From Cytobacillus citreus (GTDB lineage Bacteria; Bacillota; Bacilli; Bacillales; Cytobacillaceae): a stretch of 64,000 nucleotides of DNA. A program made the translations under genes and the position numbers. Under the pieces are notes generated by a model. That model saw only the letters and a program-made list of their open reading frames with translations, was not told the origin of the DNA and made no database searches. Where the stretch lies: assembly GCF_018343665.1 (NCBI RefSeq), contig NZ_JAGYPM010000001.1, forward strand, positions 779,239 to 843,238, written 5' to 3'. Shown here piece after piece: positions 27,395-35,245 of this stretch (within the stretch, counting starts at the first letter, position 1; each line of letters opens with the position of its first letter).

Positions 27395-28163
27395 AGTGTT
27401 TAATGAAGGTACGCCTGATGAAAAAATTGCTCTTGATCGTATTAGCTTAACTATGAATGAAGGTGATTTTGTAACAGTTATTGGCAGTAATGGTGCTGGG
27501 AAATCTACACTAATGAATATTATTTCAGGTGTGATGTTTCCTGACGTTGGCACGGTTACAATTGATAATCAAAATGTTACACTATTATCCGAATTTAAAC
27601 GGGCCAGGCTAATTGGGCGAGTATTCCAAGATCCGATGGCAGGTACAGCTCCGAGCATGACCATTGAAGAGAATTTAGCGATGGCCTATTCGAGAAATAA
27701 AAAGCGAACATTAAGAAAAGCTGTTACAAAAAATCGAAAGGAATTTTTCCAAAGCGTCCTTGAAACACTTCATCTTGGATTAGAAAACCGGCTAACAGCT
27801 AAGGTGGGTTTATTATCTGGTGGCGAAAGGCAAGCTCTCTCCCTGTTAATGGCCACATTTACTGAGCCTTCCATTCTTTTATTGGATGAGCATACAGCTG
27901 CACTTGATCCTGCCCGAGCAGAGCTCATTACGAATTTGACAAAGGAAATAGTAGCAAAGTACAAATTAACAACATTAATGGTCACTCATAATATGCAGCA
28001 AGCCCTTGATCTTGGAAATAGGCTAATCATGATGGATAAAGGACAAATTATTTTACAAGTAGATGAGGACCAAAAGGGTAACTTAACGATTGAACAATTA
28101 TTAAGTGAGTTTCAAAGGATTAGAGGATCACAAATGGCAAGTGATCGTGCTTTGCTATCGTAA
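27369..28163 (+). CDS. ABC transporter ATPase (TrpZ-like)
   Basis: 264 residues. Walker A GSNGAGKST, Q-loop VFQDPMAGTAPSMT, signature LSGGERQALSL, Walker B LLLDEHTAALDP and the switch histidine in VTHN. It powers the adjacent permease. ATG 27369 is preferred over GTG 27360 because AAAGGGTGAGG lies upstream of it. Last gene of the importer operon, followed by a terminator. Confidence 0.92.
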   Translation: MLKLSQVHKVFNEGTPDEKIALDRISLTMNEGDFVTVIGSNGAGKSTLMNIISGVMFPDVGTVTIDNQNVTLLSEFKRARLIGRVFQDPMAGTAPSMTIEENLAMAYSRNKKRTLRKAVTKNRKEFFQSVLETLHLGLENRLTAKVGLLSGGERQALSLLMATFTEPSILLLDEHTAALDPARAELITNLTKEIVAKYKLTTLMVTHNMQQALDLGNRLIMMDKGQIILQVDEDQKGNLTIEQLLSEFQRIRGSQMASDRALLS

Positions 28164-28240
28164 TACAGAATCTGAACAATCTTTCATAGTGTAATCCTCT
28201 AGAGAAATTATCCAATTTAAAGCATTGCATATTAGTATTA

Positions 28241-28283
28241 AAGGATTAATTAGTCTTTTTCAGCTAGTTAATCCTTTTTTTAT
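28241..28283 (+). terminator. Terminator of the ABC importer operon
   Basis: AAGGATTAATTAG / CTAGTTAATCCTT stem with a run of Ts. Confidence 0.85.
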
Positions 28284-28368
28284 GATTATAACAAAGGAAG
28301 GTTTGATAAAAACAAAAAAACACCATTAAATTCATATATTTTAAAATTTTTAAAGTTTTTACAATTTA

Positions 28369-28419
28369 TTGACTATTTATTATACGAAATGGTATTATAT
28401 CGTTAAATTAACGTCATAC
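28369..28419 (+). promoter_or_regulatory. Phenylalanine operon promoter with candidate PaaX operator
   Basis: TTGACT (28369-28374), 18 bases, TATTAT (28393-28398). CG (28401-28402), TTAAATTAA, CG (28412-28413) lies 32 bases from the start of the -35, exactly as in the ABC importer promoter. Confidence 0.6.
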
Positions 28420-28424
28420 ATATT

Positions 28425-28690
28425 TAGGGATAACTTCTTTTTATTTTGTAAAAAACCGTCATGTTGAATCAATTTATCCCGCATTAACGGGCGGTAAGAC
28501 CCCCACCTCAAGATTGAGAGAGAAGCGAGGAAGATAGGTGGAGACAACTGCCCGTAAAAGCCCGTAAAATGAACACAGACTAAAAGCGCCACATCGTGTG
28601 GCAACGTCTGCGTGACCCACTTCCTGTGGGCCGCAATTAACCATCAGTGGGGGATGAAAAAAACCCCCACTGATGGAAGTTTCACTTTAT
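28425..28690. repeat. Structured intergenic repeat, family D, in the leader of the phenylalanine operon
   Basis: A GC-rich series of stem-loops: TTAACGGGC with GCCCGTAAA, CCCCCACCT with AGGTGGAG, GCCACATCGTGTGGC, CCCACTTCCTGTGGG, and finally CATCAGTGGGGG (28642-28653) pairing with CCCCCACTGATG (28664-28675). No open frame. The tail CCCCCA...GAAGTTTCACTTTAT recurs near 60630-60656. It accounts for most of the 582-base gap 28164-28745, between promoter and first gene. Confidence 0.7.
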
Positions 28691-28745
28691 CTACAAGCTT
28701 ATTAAATTTAATCTAATGATCCGGTTGATGAATTGGAGGGATTTA

Positions 28746-29129
28746 ATGATATCAGGATTAAAGGAAGGTTATTCGGTTGAAATTATGGTAGAGGTCATTC
28801 CTGAAATGTTTGCAAAATTTGAAGGGGATATCGTTCATCGTACGTATTCAACAGTTTCAATGATTTACCATATGGAATGGGCTTCAAGGCAGATTATCAT
28901 ACCCTTTTTAGAAGAACATGAAGAAGGGATGGGAATGGCTGTTTCTGCAAAACATTTGGCACCAGCACCAGAAGGATCGAAGCTAAAGATTTCAGCAGTC
29001 CTATCTGAAATGAAAGATAATCATGTAATGACTAAAGTAACAGTAAAAAAATGTGAGAAGATCATTGGTGTCGGGGAAGTAGAGCAAGTAATTCTTCCTA
29101 AAAGTAAAATTGCGAAAATGCTGGAATAA
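28746..29129 (+). CDS. FlK-like hot-dog acyl-CoA thioesterase
   Basis: 127 residues of the fluoroacetyl-CoA thioesterase-like (FlK) family: TYSTVSMIYHMEWASRQIIIP split around the active-site region, then GMGMAVSAKHLAPAPEGSKL and KVTVKKCEKIIGVGEVEQV. It hydrolyses a small or aromatic acyl-CoA, to be determined. In this operon phenylacetyl-CoA is a plausible substrate, acting like PaaI to relieve CoA trapping; that is inference. ATG 28746 follows TTGGAGGGATTTA; the upstream ATG 28716 lacks a site. Confidence 0.8.
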   Translation: MISGLKEGYSVEIMVEVIPEMFAKFEGDIVHRTYSTVSMIYHMEWASRQIIIPFLEEHEEGMGMAVSAKHLAPAPEGSKLKISAVLSEMKDNHVMTKVTVKKCEKIIGVGEVEQVILPKSKIAKMLE

Positions 29130-29191
29130 TAGCTTTTTGTCTTTGAGATTGAATTATTAAGAAAAGGTTTACCCCGACTTAAGAGTTTTTT

Positions 29192-29205
29192 TGAAAGCGT
29201 TATCA
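29192..29205 (+). promoter_or_regulatory. Catabolite responsive element (cre) before phenylalanine dehydrogenase
   Basis: TGAAAGCGTTATCA fits the CcpA consensus TGWAANCGNTNWCA at every position and lies 23 bases before the start codon. It implies repression of the downstream genes when a preferred carbon source is present. Confidence 0.75.
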
Positions 29206-29228
29206 ATTGAATTAGGAGGAGTTAAGTG

Positions 29229-30335
29229 ATGAGTGTGTTTTCAAAAATAAGAGAACATGAGCAAGTTGTTTTTTGCAATGATGAATCTACAGGATTAAAA
29301 GCAATCATTGCCATTCATAGTACAAGACTCGGGCCAGCACTAGGAGGCTGCAGAATGCTCCCGTATGCAAGTGAGGAGGAAGCACTTGAGGACGTTCTTC
29401 GATTATCTAAAGGGATGACGTATAAGTGTGCTGCAGCGGATGTTGACTTTGGCGGGGGAAAAGCGGTTATCATTGGGGATCCAGCAAGAGACAAAACCCC
29501 GGAGCTATTCCGAGCTTTTGGGCAGTTCGTCGAGTCATTGAACGGCAGGTTTTATACTGGAACAGATATGGGAACAACACCAGAGGATTTCGTTCATGGG
29601 TTAAGGGAGACGAATTGCATCGTCGGTGTTGATGAGGTTTATGGAGGGAGTGGAGATTCCTCTGTACCTACAGCCCAAGGTGTCATATACGGACTTCAGG
29701 CTACAAATCAAGCTTTAATAGGATCTGATGAATTAGGAAGTAAATGCTATTCCATTCAAGGCTTGGGGAAAGTTGGATTTAAAGTAGCTGAAAGGCTGTT
29801 AGAAGAAGGTGCAGATCTTTATGTAACAGATATTAATCAGCAAGCAATCGAAAGGCTTCTATCAAAGGCTAAAATACTTGGGGCAGGTGTAAAAGTATTA
29901 AGCAGTGAAGAAATCTATCAGGCTAATGCAGATGTTTTCATCCCTTGTGCAATGGGTGGAATTATTAATGATCAAACTATTGAACAATTAAAGGTTAAGG
30001 CTGTAGTAGGCTCAGCGAATAACCAGCTTTTAGAGCTCCGTCATGGCCAACTTCTTAAGGAAAAAGGTATATTATTTGCTCCTGATTATATTGTTAACTC
30101 AGGAGGACTAATTCAAGTTGCTGATGAGCTTTATACGCCGAATAAGGAGAGAGTTCTGCAAAAAACGAAAGCAATATACAACTCTTTGCTTCATATTTAT
30201 GAGTATGCAAATACATTAGGCATTACAACGATTGAAGCTGCAAATGAATTTTGTGAAAAAAGGATTGAGGCGAGATCACGCAGAAATAGCTTTTTTTCAC
30301 ATATGAAGCGACCTAAATGGGCAGTAAGAACTTAA
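29229..30335 (+). CDS. pdh: Phenylalanine dehydrogenase
   Basis: 368 residues. NAD-dependent oxidative deamination of L-phenylalanine to phenylpyruvate. It belongs to the Glu/Leu/Phe/Val dehydrogenases but matches phenylalanine rather than leucine enzymes: [63 protein letters not shown] and the C-terminal RSRRNSFF. The catalytic lysine lies in [20 protein letters not shown] (split domain), and the NAD loop is GLGKVG. ATG 29229 is 7 bases after AGGAGGAG. The dehydrogenase complex follows in the same orientation. Confidence 0.92.
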   Translation: MSVFSKIREHEQVVFCNDESTGLKAIIAIHSTRLGPALGGCRMLPYASEEEALEDVLRLSKGMTYKCAAADVDFGGGKAVIIGDPARDKTPELFRAFGQFVESLNGRFYTGTDMGTTPEDFVHGLRETNCIVGVDEVYGGSGDSSVPTAQGVIYGLQATNQALIGSDELGSKCYSIQGLGKVGFKVAERLLEEGADLYVTDINQQAIERLLSKAKILGAGVKVLSSEEIYQANADVFIPCAMGGIINDQTIEQLKVKAVVGSANNQLLELRHGQLLKEKGILFAPDYIVNSGGLIQVADELYTPNKERVLQKTKAIYNSLLHIYEYANTLGITTIEAANEFCEKRIEARSRRNSFFSHMKRPKWAVRT

Positions 30336-30439
30336 ATTTTCACTAAAAAACAACATTGATAATATGTTTAAGTTAATTGTTAGTTAAAGAATTTTCAATT
30401 TAAGATGATCAAATAAATTATGTAGCAAAGGGTGAGAAA

Positions 30440-31522
30440 ATGGAAAGTCAATTTCCTATCCTGCAAATCATGGATTGTAATGGACAAATTGTATCACCTA
30501 TGTATAAAGAGAAAATTACAGAAGATATTGTGAAAAATTTTTATAAGCAGCTTTTAAGGATTCGTCTATTTGATCGAAAAGCTGTTAGTTTGCAGCGTCA
30601 AGGCAGAATTGGCACATACGCTCCTTTTGAAGGACAAGAGGCTGCCCAAGTGGGGAGTGCACTTGCTTTAGAACCCGCGGATTGGATGTTTCCGACTTAT
30701 CGTGATCATGGAGCAGCATTTGTCTTTGGGCACTCGTTAAGAAACATCTTGCTTTTTTGGAATGGTCGTAATGAAGGATGTGTACCTCCAAGTGGGAAAA
30801 GGATTTTTCCGCCAGGGATTCCGATAGCAACCCAAATTCCTCATGCAGTTGGTGCTGCTTTGGGTGAGAAGATAAAAGGCTCTAACCATGCAGCCATTGC
30901 TTATTTTGGTGATGGTGCAACATCAGAAGGTGATTTTCATGAGGGTCTTAATTTTGCTAGCGTGATTAAGGCACCTGTCGTGTTTTTTAATCAAAATAAT
31001 CAATATGCAATTTCAGTCCCAATTGAAAAACAAATGAATACGAAAACAATTGCCCAAAAAGCTTTAGCCTATGATATACCAAGTGTTCGTCTGGATGGAA
31101 ATGATGTTTTCATTGTTTATTTTGAGACTTTAAAGGCTTTAGAAAGAGCAAGAAAAGGTGAAGGGCCAACATTGATTGAAGCCGTAACATGGCGATATGG
31201 AGCACATACGACCGCAGATGACCCTTCTAAATACCGTGACCAAATTGAAAGCAATAATCGAAGAGTAGAAACAGATCCTCTGCTCCGTCTTGAAAGATGG
31301 TTAAAAAATGAAGGCTTGTATGAAGAAAATTGGATACGTCAAATCGAATCAGATGCCAACCAAGAGATAGAATTGGCAATTGCTGAAATGGAAGCATTTC
31401 CGAAAGCGAATCCTGCAGATATTTTTGATTATGTTTTTGCTGAGCCGACATGGCAAATTAACCAGCAAAAAGAAGAATATCTTAGATTAATAGGAGGTGA
31501 AGATAAGTGTATACGGCGATAA
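30440..31522 (+). CDS. 2-oxoacid dehydrogenase E1 component, alpha subunit
   Basis: 360 residues. Thiamine-diphosphate E1 alpha: GDGATSEGDFHEGLNFAS and NQNNQYAIS form the cofactor motif, and RYGAHTTADDPSKYR is the phosphorylation-loop-like segment seen in BCKDH and PDH alpha chains. GGGTGAG precedes the ATG. Context (directly after phenylalanine dehydrogenase, as bkd genes follow leucine dehydrogenase in other Bacilli) points to phenylpyruvate as substrate, giving phenylacetyl-CoA. Pyruvate or branched-chain oxoacids are the alternatives. Overlaps E1 beta by 16 bases. Confidence 0.9.
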   Translation: MESQFPILQIMDCNGQIVSPMYKEKITEDIVKNFYKQLLRIRLFDRKAVSLQRQGRIGTYAPFEGQEAAQVGSALALEPADWMFPTYRDHGAAFVFGHSLRNILLFWNGRNEGCVPPSGKRIFPPGIPIATQIPHAVGAALGEKIKGSNHAAIAYFGDGATSEGDFHEGLNFASVIKAPVVFFNQNNQYAISVPIEKQMNTKTIAQKALAYDIPSVRLDGNDVFIVYFETLKALERARKGEGPTLIEAVTWRYGAHTTADDPSKYRDQIESNNRRVETDPLLRLERWLKNEGLYEENWIRQIESDANQEIELAIAEMEAFPKANPADIFDYVFAEPTWQINQQKEEYLRLIGGEDKCIRR

Positions 31523-32502
31523 AGACGAGAACCATTACGCTTATTCAAGCGATTACCGATGCTCTTGATACGATGATGGAAGAGAAATCAGAAGTGTTGC
31601 TTTTAGGAGAGGATATCGGGAGGAATGGCGGTGTTTTTCGGGCAACGGATGGACTTCTGGAAAAATATGGAGAGGATCGTGTCATAGATACACCTCTAAG
31701 TGAAGCTGGTTTTGTTGGAGCTGGGATAGGACTTTCGGTAAATGGATTTATTCCTATAATAGAAATTCAGTTCTTAGGTTTTATTTATCCTGCTTATGAG
31801 CAAATTATGACACACGCTACGCGTCTTCGAATGCGCACAATGGGGCATTATACTGTACCAATGGTCATTCGCGCTCCATATGGTGCAGGGGTTAGAGCTC
31901 CCGAAATTCATTGTGACAGCACAGAAGCGATTTTTACCCATATGCCAGGAATAAAAGTGGTTTGTCCATCAAGTCCCTATGATGCAAAAGGTTTGCTTAT
32001 TGCTGCAATTGAAGACTCTGATCCAGTTTTATTTATGGAACCTATGAGATGCTATCGTTCTATAAGAGAGGAAGTACCAGAAGGAAAATATACAGTTGAA
32101 ATTGGAAGAGGAAAAAAACTGCTAGAAGGTGACGATGTATCCATCATAACTTGGGGAGCTATGGTTCCAATTGTCCTAAAGGCTGCTAAAGAAATGAAGG
32201 AAAAGGGCGTACAATGTGATGTAATTGACTTAAGAACACTATATCCAATTGACTACGAGATTATAGCGGACTCCGTCCAGAAAACTGGAAGAACGGTAAT
32301 AGTTCATGAAGCACATGCAACAGGTGGTGTTGGGAATGATGTTCTCGCCATTATTAATGAAACATCGTTTTTATTTCAAAAAGCCCCAGTAGAAAGAGTT
32401 ACAGGTTTTGATGTGCCAGTACCTTATTTCGGATTTGAAGATCATTATTTACCATCAGAAGCAAGGATCATACATGCGATTAAGAAAGTCATGTCTTTTT
32501 AG
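31507..32502 (+). CDS. 2-oxoacid dehydrogenase E1 component, beta subunit
   Basis: 331 residues, full-length transketolase-type beta subunit. LLGEDIGRNGGVFRAT, RVIDTPLSEAGFVGAGIGL, RAPYGAGVRAPEIHCDSTEA and HEAHATGGVGNDV are typical. GTG start after TAGGAGGTGAAGATAA, inside the end of E1 alpha. Works with E1 alpha to decarboxylate the oxoacid and acylate E2. Confidence 0.92.
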   Translation: MYTAIKTRTITLIQAITDALDTMMEEKSEVLLLGEDIGRNGGVFRATDGLLEKYGEDRVIDTPLSEAGFVGAGIGLSVNGFIPIIEIQFLGFIYPAYEQIMTHATRLRMRTMGHYTVPMVIRAPYGAGVRAPEIHCDSTEAIFTHMPGIKVVCPSSPYDAKGLLIAAIEDSDPVLFMEPMRCYRSIREEVPEGKYTVEIGRGKKLLEGDDVSIITWGAMVPIVLKAAKEMKEKGVQCDVIDLRTLYPIDYEIIADSVQKTGRTVIVHEAHATGGVGNDVLAIINETSFLFQKAPVERVTGFDVPVPYFGFEDHYLPSEARIIHAIKKVMSF

Positions 32503-32512
32503 GAGGGAAGAA

Positions 32513-33679
32513 ATGGATGTTAAACTTCACGATATCGGGGAAGGAATGGCCGAGGCTGATATTAACTGCTTTTTCGTTAATCTTGGCGATAAAGTTCGAG
32601 CAGATGAACCGCTGTTAGAGGTCCAAACAGATAAAATGACCGCAGAAATTCCAGCTCCTCGATCAGGGATTATTAAAGAGTTTAAAGTTGCAGAAGGACA
32701 GACGGTTGCTGTTGGAACAACTTTATTAATCATGGACGAATTAGTAGTAGAAGGCAAAAGTGATGACCAAGTTCAAAAGAAGCGAATACTTGCGTCTCCC
32801 TTCACTAGAAAAATTGCAAGAGAAAACGGTATTGATCTCGATAAGGTTCAAGGATCCGGACATGCAGGGAGGATTACGGATGATGATATTTATCAGTTTA
32901 TTGCTGCAAAGCAACTACCAAAGAAAGATATTATTTCAGAAAATATAGTTGAAAACAAAACACCTTCAGAAATATCCCCATCAAGAAATGACATCATTCC
33001 TTTCAGAGGCAGAAGAAAGCAAATAGCCAAAAAAATGGTTCAGTCCTCGTTTACGATTCCTCATTGCACTCATTTTGAAGAAGTGGATGTTACCGAGCTC
33101 ATTCAATTTCGAGCAGAGTTAAAAAATTTGAATCAAAATATATCAGCAACTGCATTTTTCCTAAAGTCATTATCAATTTGTTTAAAAGAATTTCCGATAT
33201 TCAATGCAAGACTTGATGAAGAAAAAGAAGAAATTTATCTCATTAAAGAACATCATTTCGGAATTGCAGTTGATACAGAGGAAGGTCTAATTGTACCAAT
33301 TATTCGCCATGTAGAGAAAAAATCAATTCAAAACATTCATCATGAAATGAAGGAGCTTACTGAAAAAGCTTTAGATAATAAATTAAGTATAAAAGAAATA
33401 TCAGGCGGGACTTTTACAATCAGCAATGTAGGTCCACTTGGCGGAAGCTTCGGTGCAACCCCAATCATACAGCATCCTGAAGTAGCACTTGTTTCCTTCC
33501 ATAAAACAAAAAGAATGCCAGTCGTCATAGATGAGGATGAGATTGTGATCCGCTCAATCATGAATATTTCAATGTCCTTTGACCACAGGGTTGCAGACGG
33601 AGCAACAGCAGTCAAATTTACAAATCGATTCGCACAGTTCATACAAAACCCAAAATTGCTTTTGCTGGAGTTGGTGTAA
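32513..33679 (+). CDS. 2-oxoacid dehydrogenase E2 (dihydrolipoyl acyltransferase)
   Basis: 388 residues in standard order: one lipoyl domain (lipoyl lysine K41 in QTDKMTAEIP), a linker, an E3-binding domain (ASPFTRKIARENGIDLDKV) and the acyltransferase domain ending with the HxxxD motif in MSFDHRVADGA. It transfers the acyl group to CoA. ATG 32513 follows AGGAGGGAAGAA; a longer frame from 32408 overlaps E1 beta and has no site. The stop codon abuts the E3 start. Confidence 0.93.
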   Translation: MDVKLHDIGEGMAEADINCFFVNLGDKVRADEPLLEVQTDKMTAEIPAPRSGIIKEFKVAEGQTVAVGTTLLIMDELVVEGKSDDQVQKKRILASPFTRKIARENGIDLDKVQGSGHAGRITDDDIYQFIAAKQLPKKDIISENIVENKTPSEISPSRNDIIPFRGRRKQIAKKMVQSSFTIPHCTHFEEVDVTELIQFRAELKNLNQNISATAFFLKSLSICLKEFPIFNARLDEEKEEIYLIKEHHFGIAVDTEEGLIVPIIRHVEKKSIQNIHHEMKELTEKALDNKLSIKEISGGTFTISNVGPLGGSFGATPIIQHPEVALVSFHKTKRMPVVIDEDEIVIRSIMNISMSFDHRVADGATAVKFTNRFAQFIQNPKLLLLELV

Positions 33680-35110
33680 ATGGTTGTCGGGGAACTTGCA
33701 CATGAACGTGATCTCATTATTATTGGCGGGGGTCCTGGTGGTTACAATGCAGCTATTCGTGCCTCACAGCTTGGATTGGCAGTTACACTCATTGAAAAGG
33801 ATCAGCTTGGAGGTGTATGTCTTAATTATGGCTGCATACCTTCGAAGGTATTGACCTATGGAGCAGAAAAATATGTTTCTTCTCATGACGATGCTGAGTT
33901 AGGAATTGAAAGTAAAGGTACTCATTTTAATATCGAGACACTTCAAACGTATAAAATAAAAACGATTGCTAACCTTCGTGAGGGTGTCACTTCATTAATT
34001 AAGGCAAATAAGATTGAATTACTTCATGGTTCTGCTTTCTTCCTTTCGGAGGATCGGATTGGTGTAGAAAATGGGGATCAGTTTGAAGTATTTCGATTTA
34101 AACATGCCATCATTGCAGCCGGTTGCTCAACGAAACAACCTGAAGGAATCATAATCGACAACAAACGGATATTGGATTCTCGGTCCATAACTAACATAAA
34201 TATTGTGCCTGAAAAGCTTGTCATATATGGACATGATTATATTGCTCTAGAAATGGCAATGGCTTACAATGCTTTCGGCTCCGAAGTAATGCTCATTTTA
34301 AAGCATGATGAGTTTGATTTTGACTCATCAATAAACCGTGAGTTAAAGAGACTATTAAAAAAGTATCGTATCCAGATCATGAGGAGCACGAAAATTAATG
34401 AAGCATATGCTGAAGAGGAAGAGGTTTCTATTATCCTACAAAATAAAACGGGCACAGAAAAAATTTCAGCTTCACATATATTTGTTTCAAACCTAGAAAC
34501 TCCAAATACTGATAATTTGGGTATTGCTCGAATCGGGGTAAAAACAACAAAGGAAGGGTTTATAAGAGTTGATGATCAATGCCGTACGTCAATCGCAAAA
34601 ATTTTTGCGGTAGGAGATATTACAGAGGGTCCAAGTTTAGCAGTGAAGGCAATAAAGCAGGGGAAAACGGCAGCAGAAATCATTGCAGGAATCCCAGCTG
34701 AAGCTGATTTTCGTTTTTTACCAAAAGTAGTACACACAAGACCCCCAATCGCTTCTGTTGGTCTAACGGAAGAAGGAGCTATAAGTCAAGGATATTCCAT
34801 CGAAATAGGTCAATTTCCCTTATCTAGCAATGGTTACGCAGCCATCATCGGAAAAAAAGAAGGATTTATAAAACTGATTTTCGATAAAGAAAATCACATG
34901 CTAATTGGAATGCACATTATAGGTGATGGTGCGATTGAACTTATCTCTAGTGGAATCTTATCCTTGGAAATGGCTTCGCGTGACGAAGATTTACTATTTC
35001 CAACGTATCCCCATCCAAGTATGAACGAAGGAATATTAGAAGCGGTTGAAGCGATAAAAAATCAGGCAATACATCTTTCGCCTAAATTTAAAAAAGGAAT
35101 TCAAGTTTAA
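33680..35110 (+). CDS. 2-oxoacid dehydrogenase E3 (dihydrolipoyl dehydrogenase), altered NAD motif
   Basis: 476 residues. FAD loop GGGPGGYNAA, redox pair C47/C52 in GGVCLNYGCIPSK, and the C-terminal HPSMNE acid-base dyad are intact. The second dinucleotide fold, normally GGGYIG, reads GHDYIA (residues 184-189), which is unusual for an NAD-using E3. GDITEGPSLA binds FAD. It reoxidises dihydrolipoamide on the E2 of this operon. No separate promoter is evident; its ATG directly follows the E2 stop. The OADHc operon ends here. Confidence 0.9.
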   Translation: MVVGELAHERDLIIIGGGPGGYNAAIRASQLGLAVTLIEKDQLGGVCLNYGCIPSKVLTYGAEKYVSSHDDAELGIESKGTHFNIETLQTYKIKTIANLREGVTSLIKANKIELLHGSAFFLSEDRIGVENGDQFEVFRFKHAIIAAGCSTKQPEGIIIDNKRILDSRSITNINIVPEKLVIYGHDYIALEMAMAYNAFGSEVMLILKHDEFDFDSSINRELKRLLKKYRIQIMRSTKINEAYAEEEEVSIILQNKTGTEKISASHIFVSNLETPNTDNLGIARIGVKTTKEGFIRVDDQCRTSIAKIFAVGDITEGPSLAVKAIKQGKTAAEIIAGIPAEADFRFLPKVVHTRPPIASVGLTEEGAISQGYSIEIGQFPLSSNGYAAIIGKKEGFIKLIFDKENHMLIGMHIIGDGAIELISSGILSLEMASRDEDLLFPTYPHPSMNEGILEAVEAIKNQAIHLSPKFKKGIQV

Positions 35111-35189
35111 AATAAAGAGAAAGCTTTCCAACACTTTACTGCAGAAGTGCATTGTAGCTTTAACTTGTATTCTTGAGAACATTTCAACT

Positions 35190-35222
35190 ATTAATATAAT
35201 ATTAATTCTGAATATTAATATT
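35190..35222 (+). promoter_or_regulatory. AT palindromes upstream of hppD
   Basis: A 17-base perfect palindrome (ATTAATAT A ATATTAAT, 35190-35206) and a 12-base one (AATATTAATATT, 35211-35222) lie within 60 bases of the hppD start. They may be an operator or merely AT-rich promoter sequence. Confidence 0.35.
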
Positions 35223-35245
35223 TTTTCAATTTAGGAGGAAAAAAG

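Noticed and set aside
28425..28690. Riboswitch or group II intron remnant
   Set aside because: Several hairpins exist, but I recognise no known aptamer core or intron domain V, and part of it recurs elsewhere, so a dispersed repeat is the better description.
30440..35110. Acetoin dehydrogenase operon
   Set aside because: No acoR/acoX-type regulator is next to it, and the neighbouring phenylalanine dehydrogenase and paa genes point to an aromatic oxoacid.
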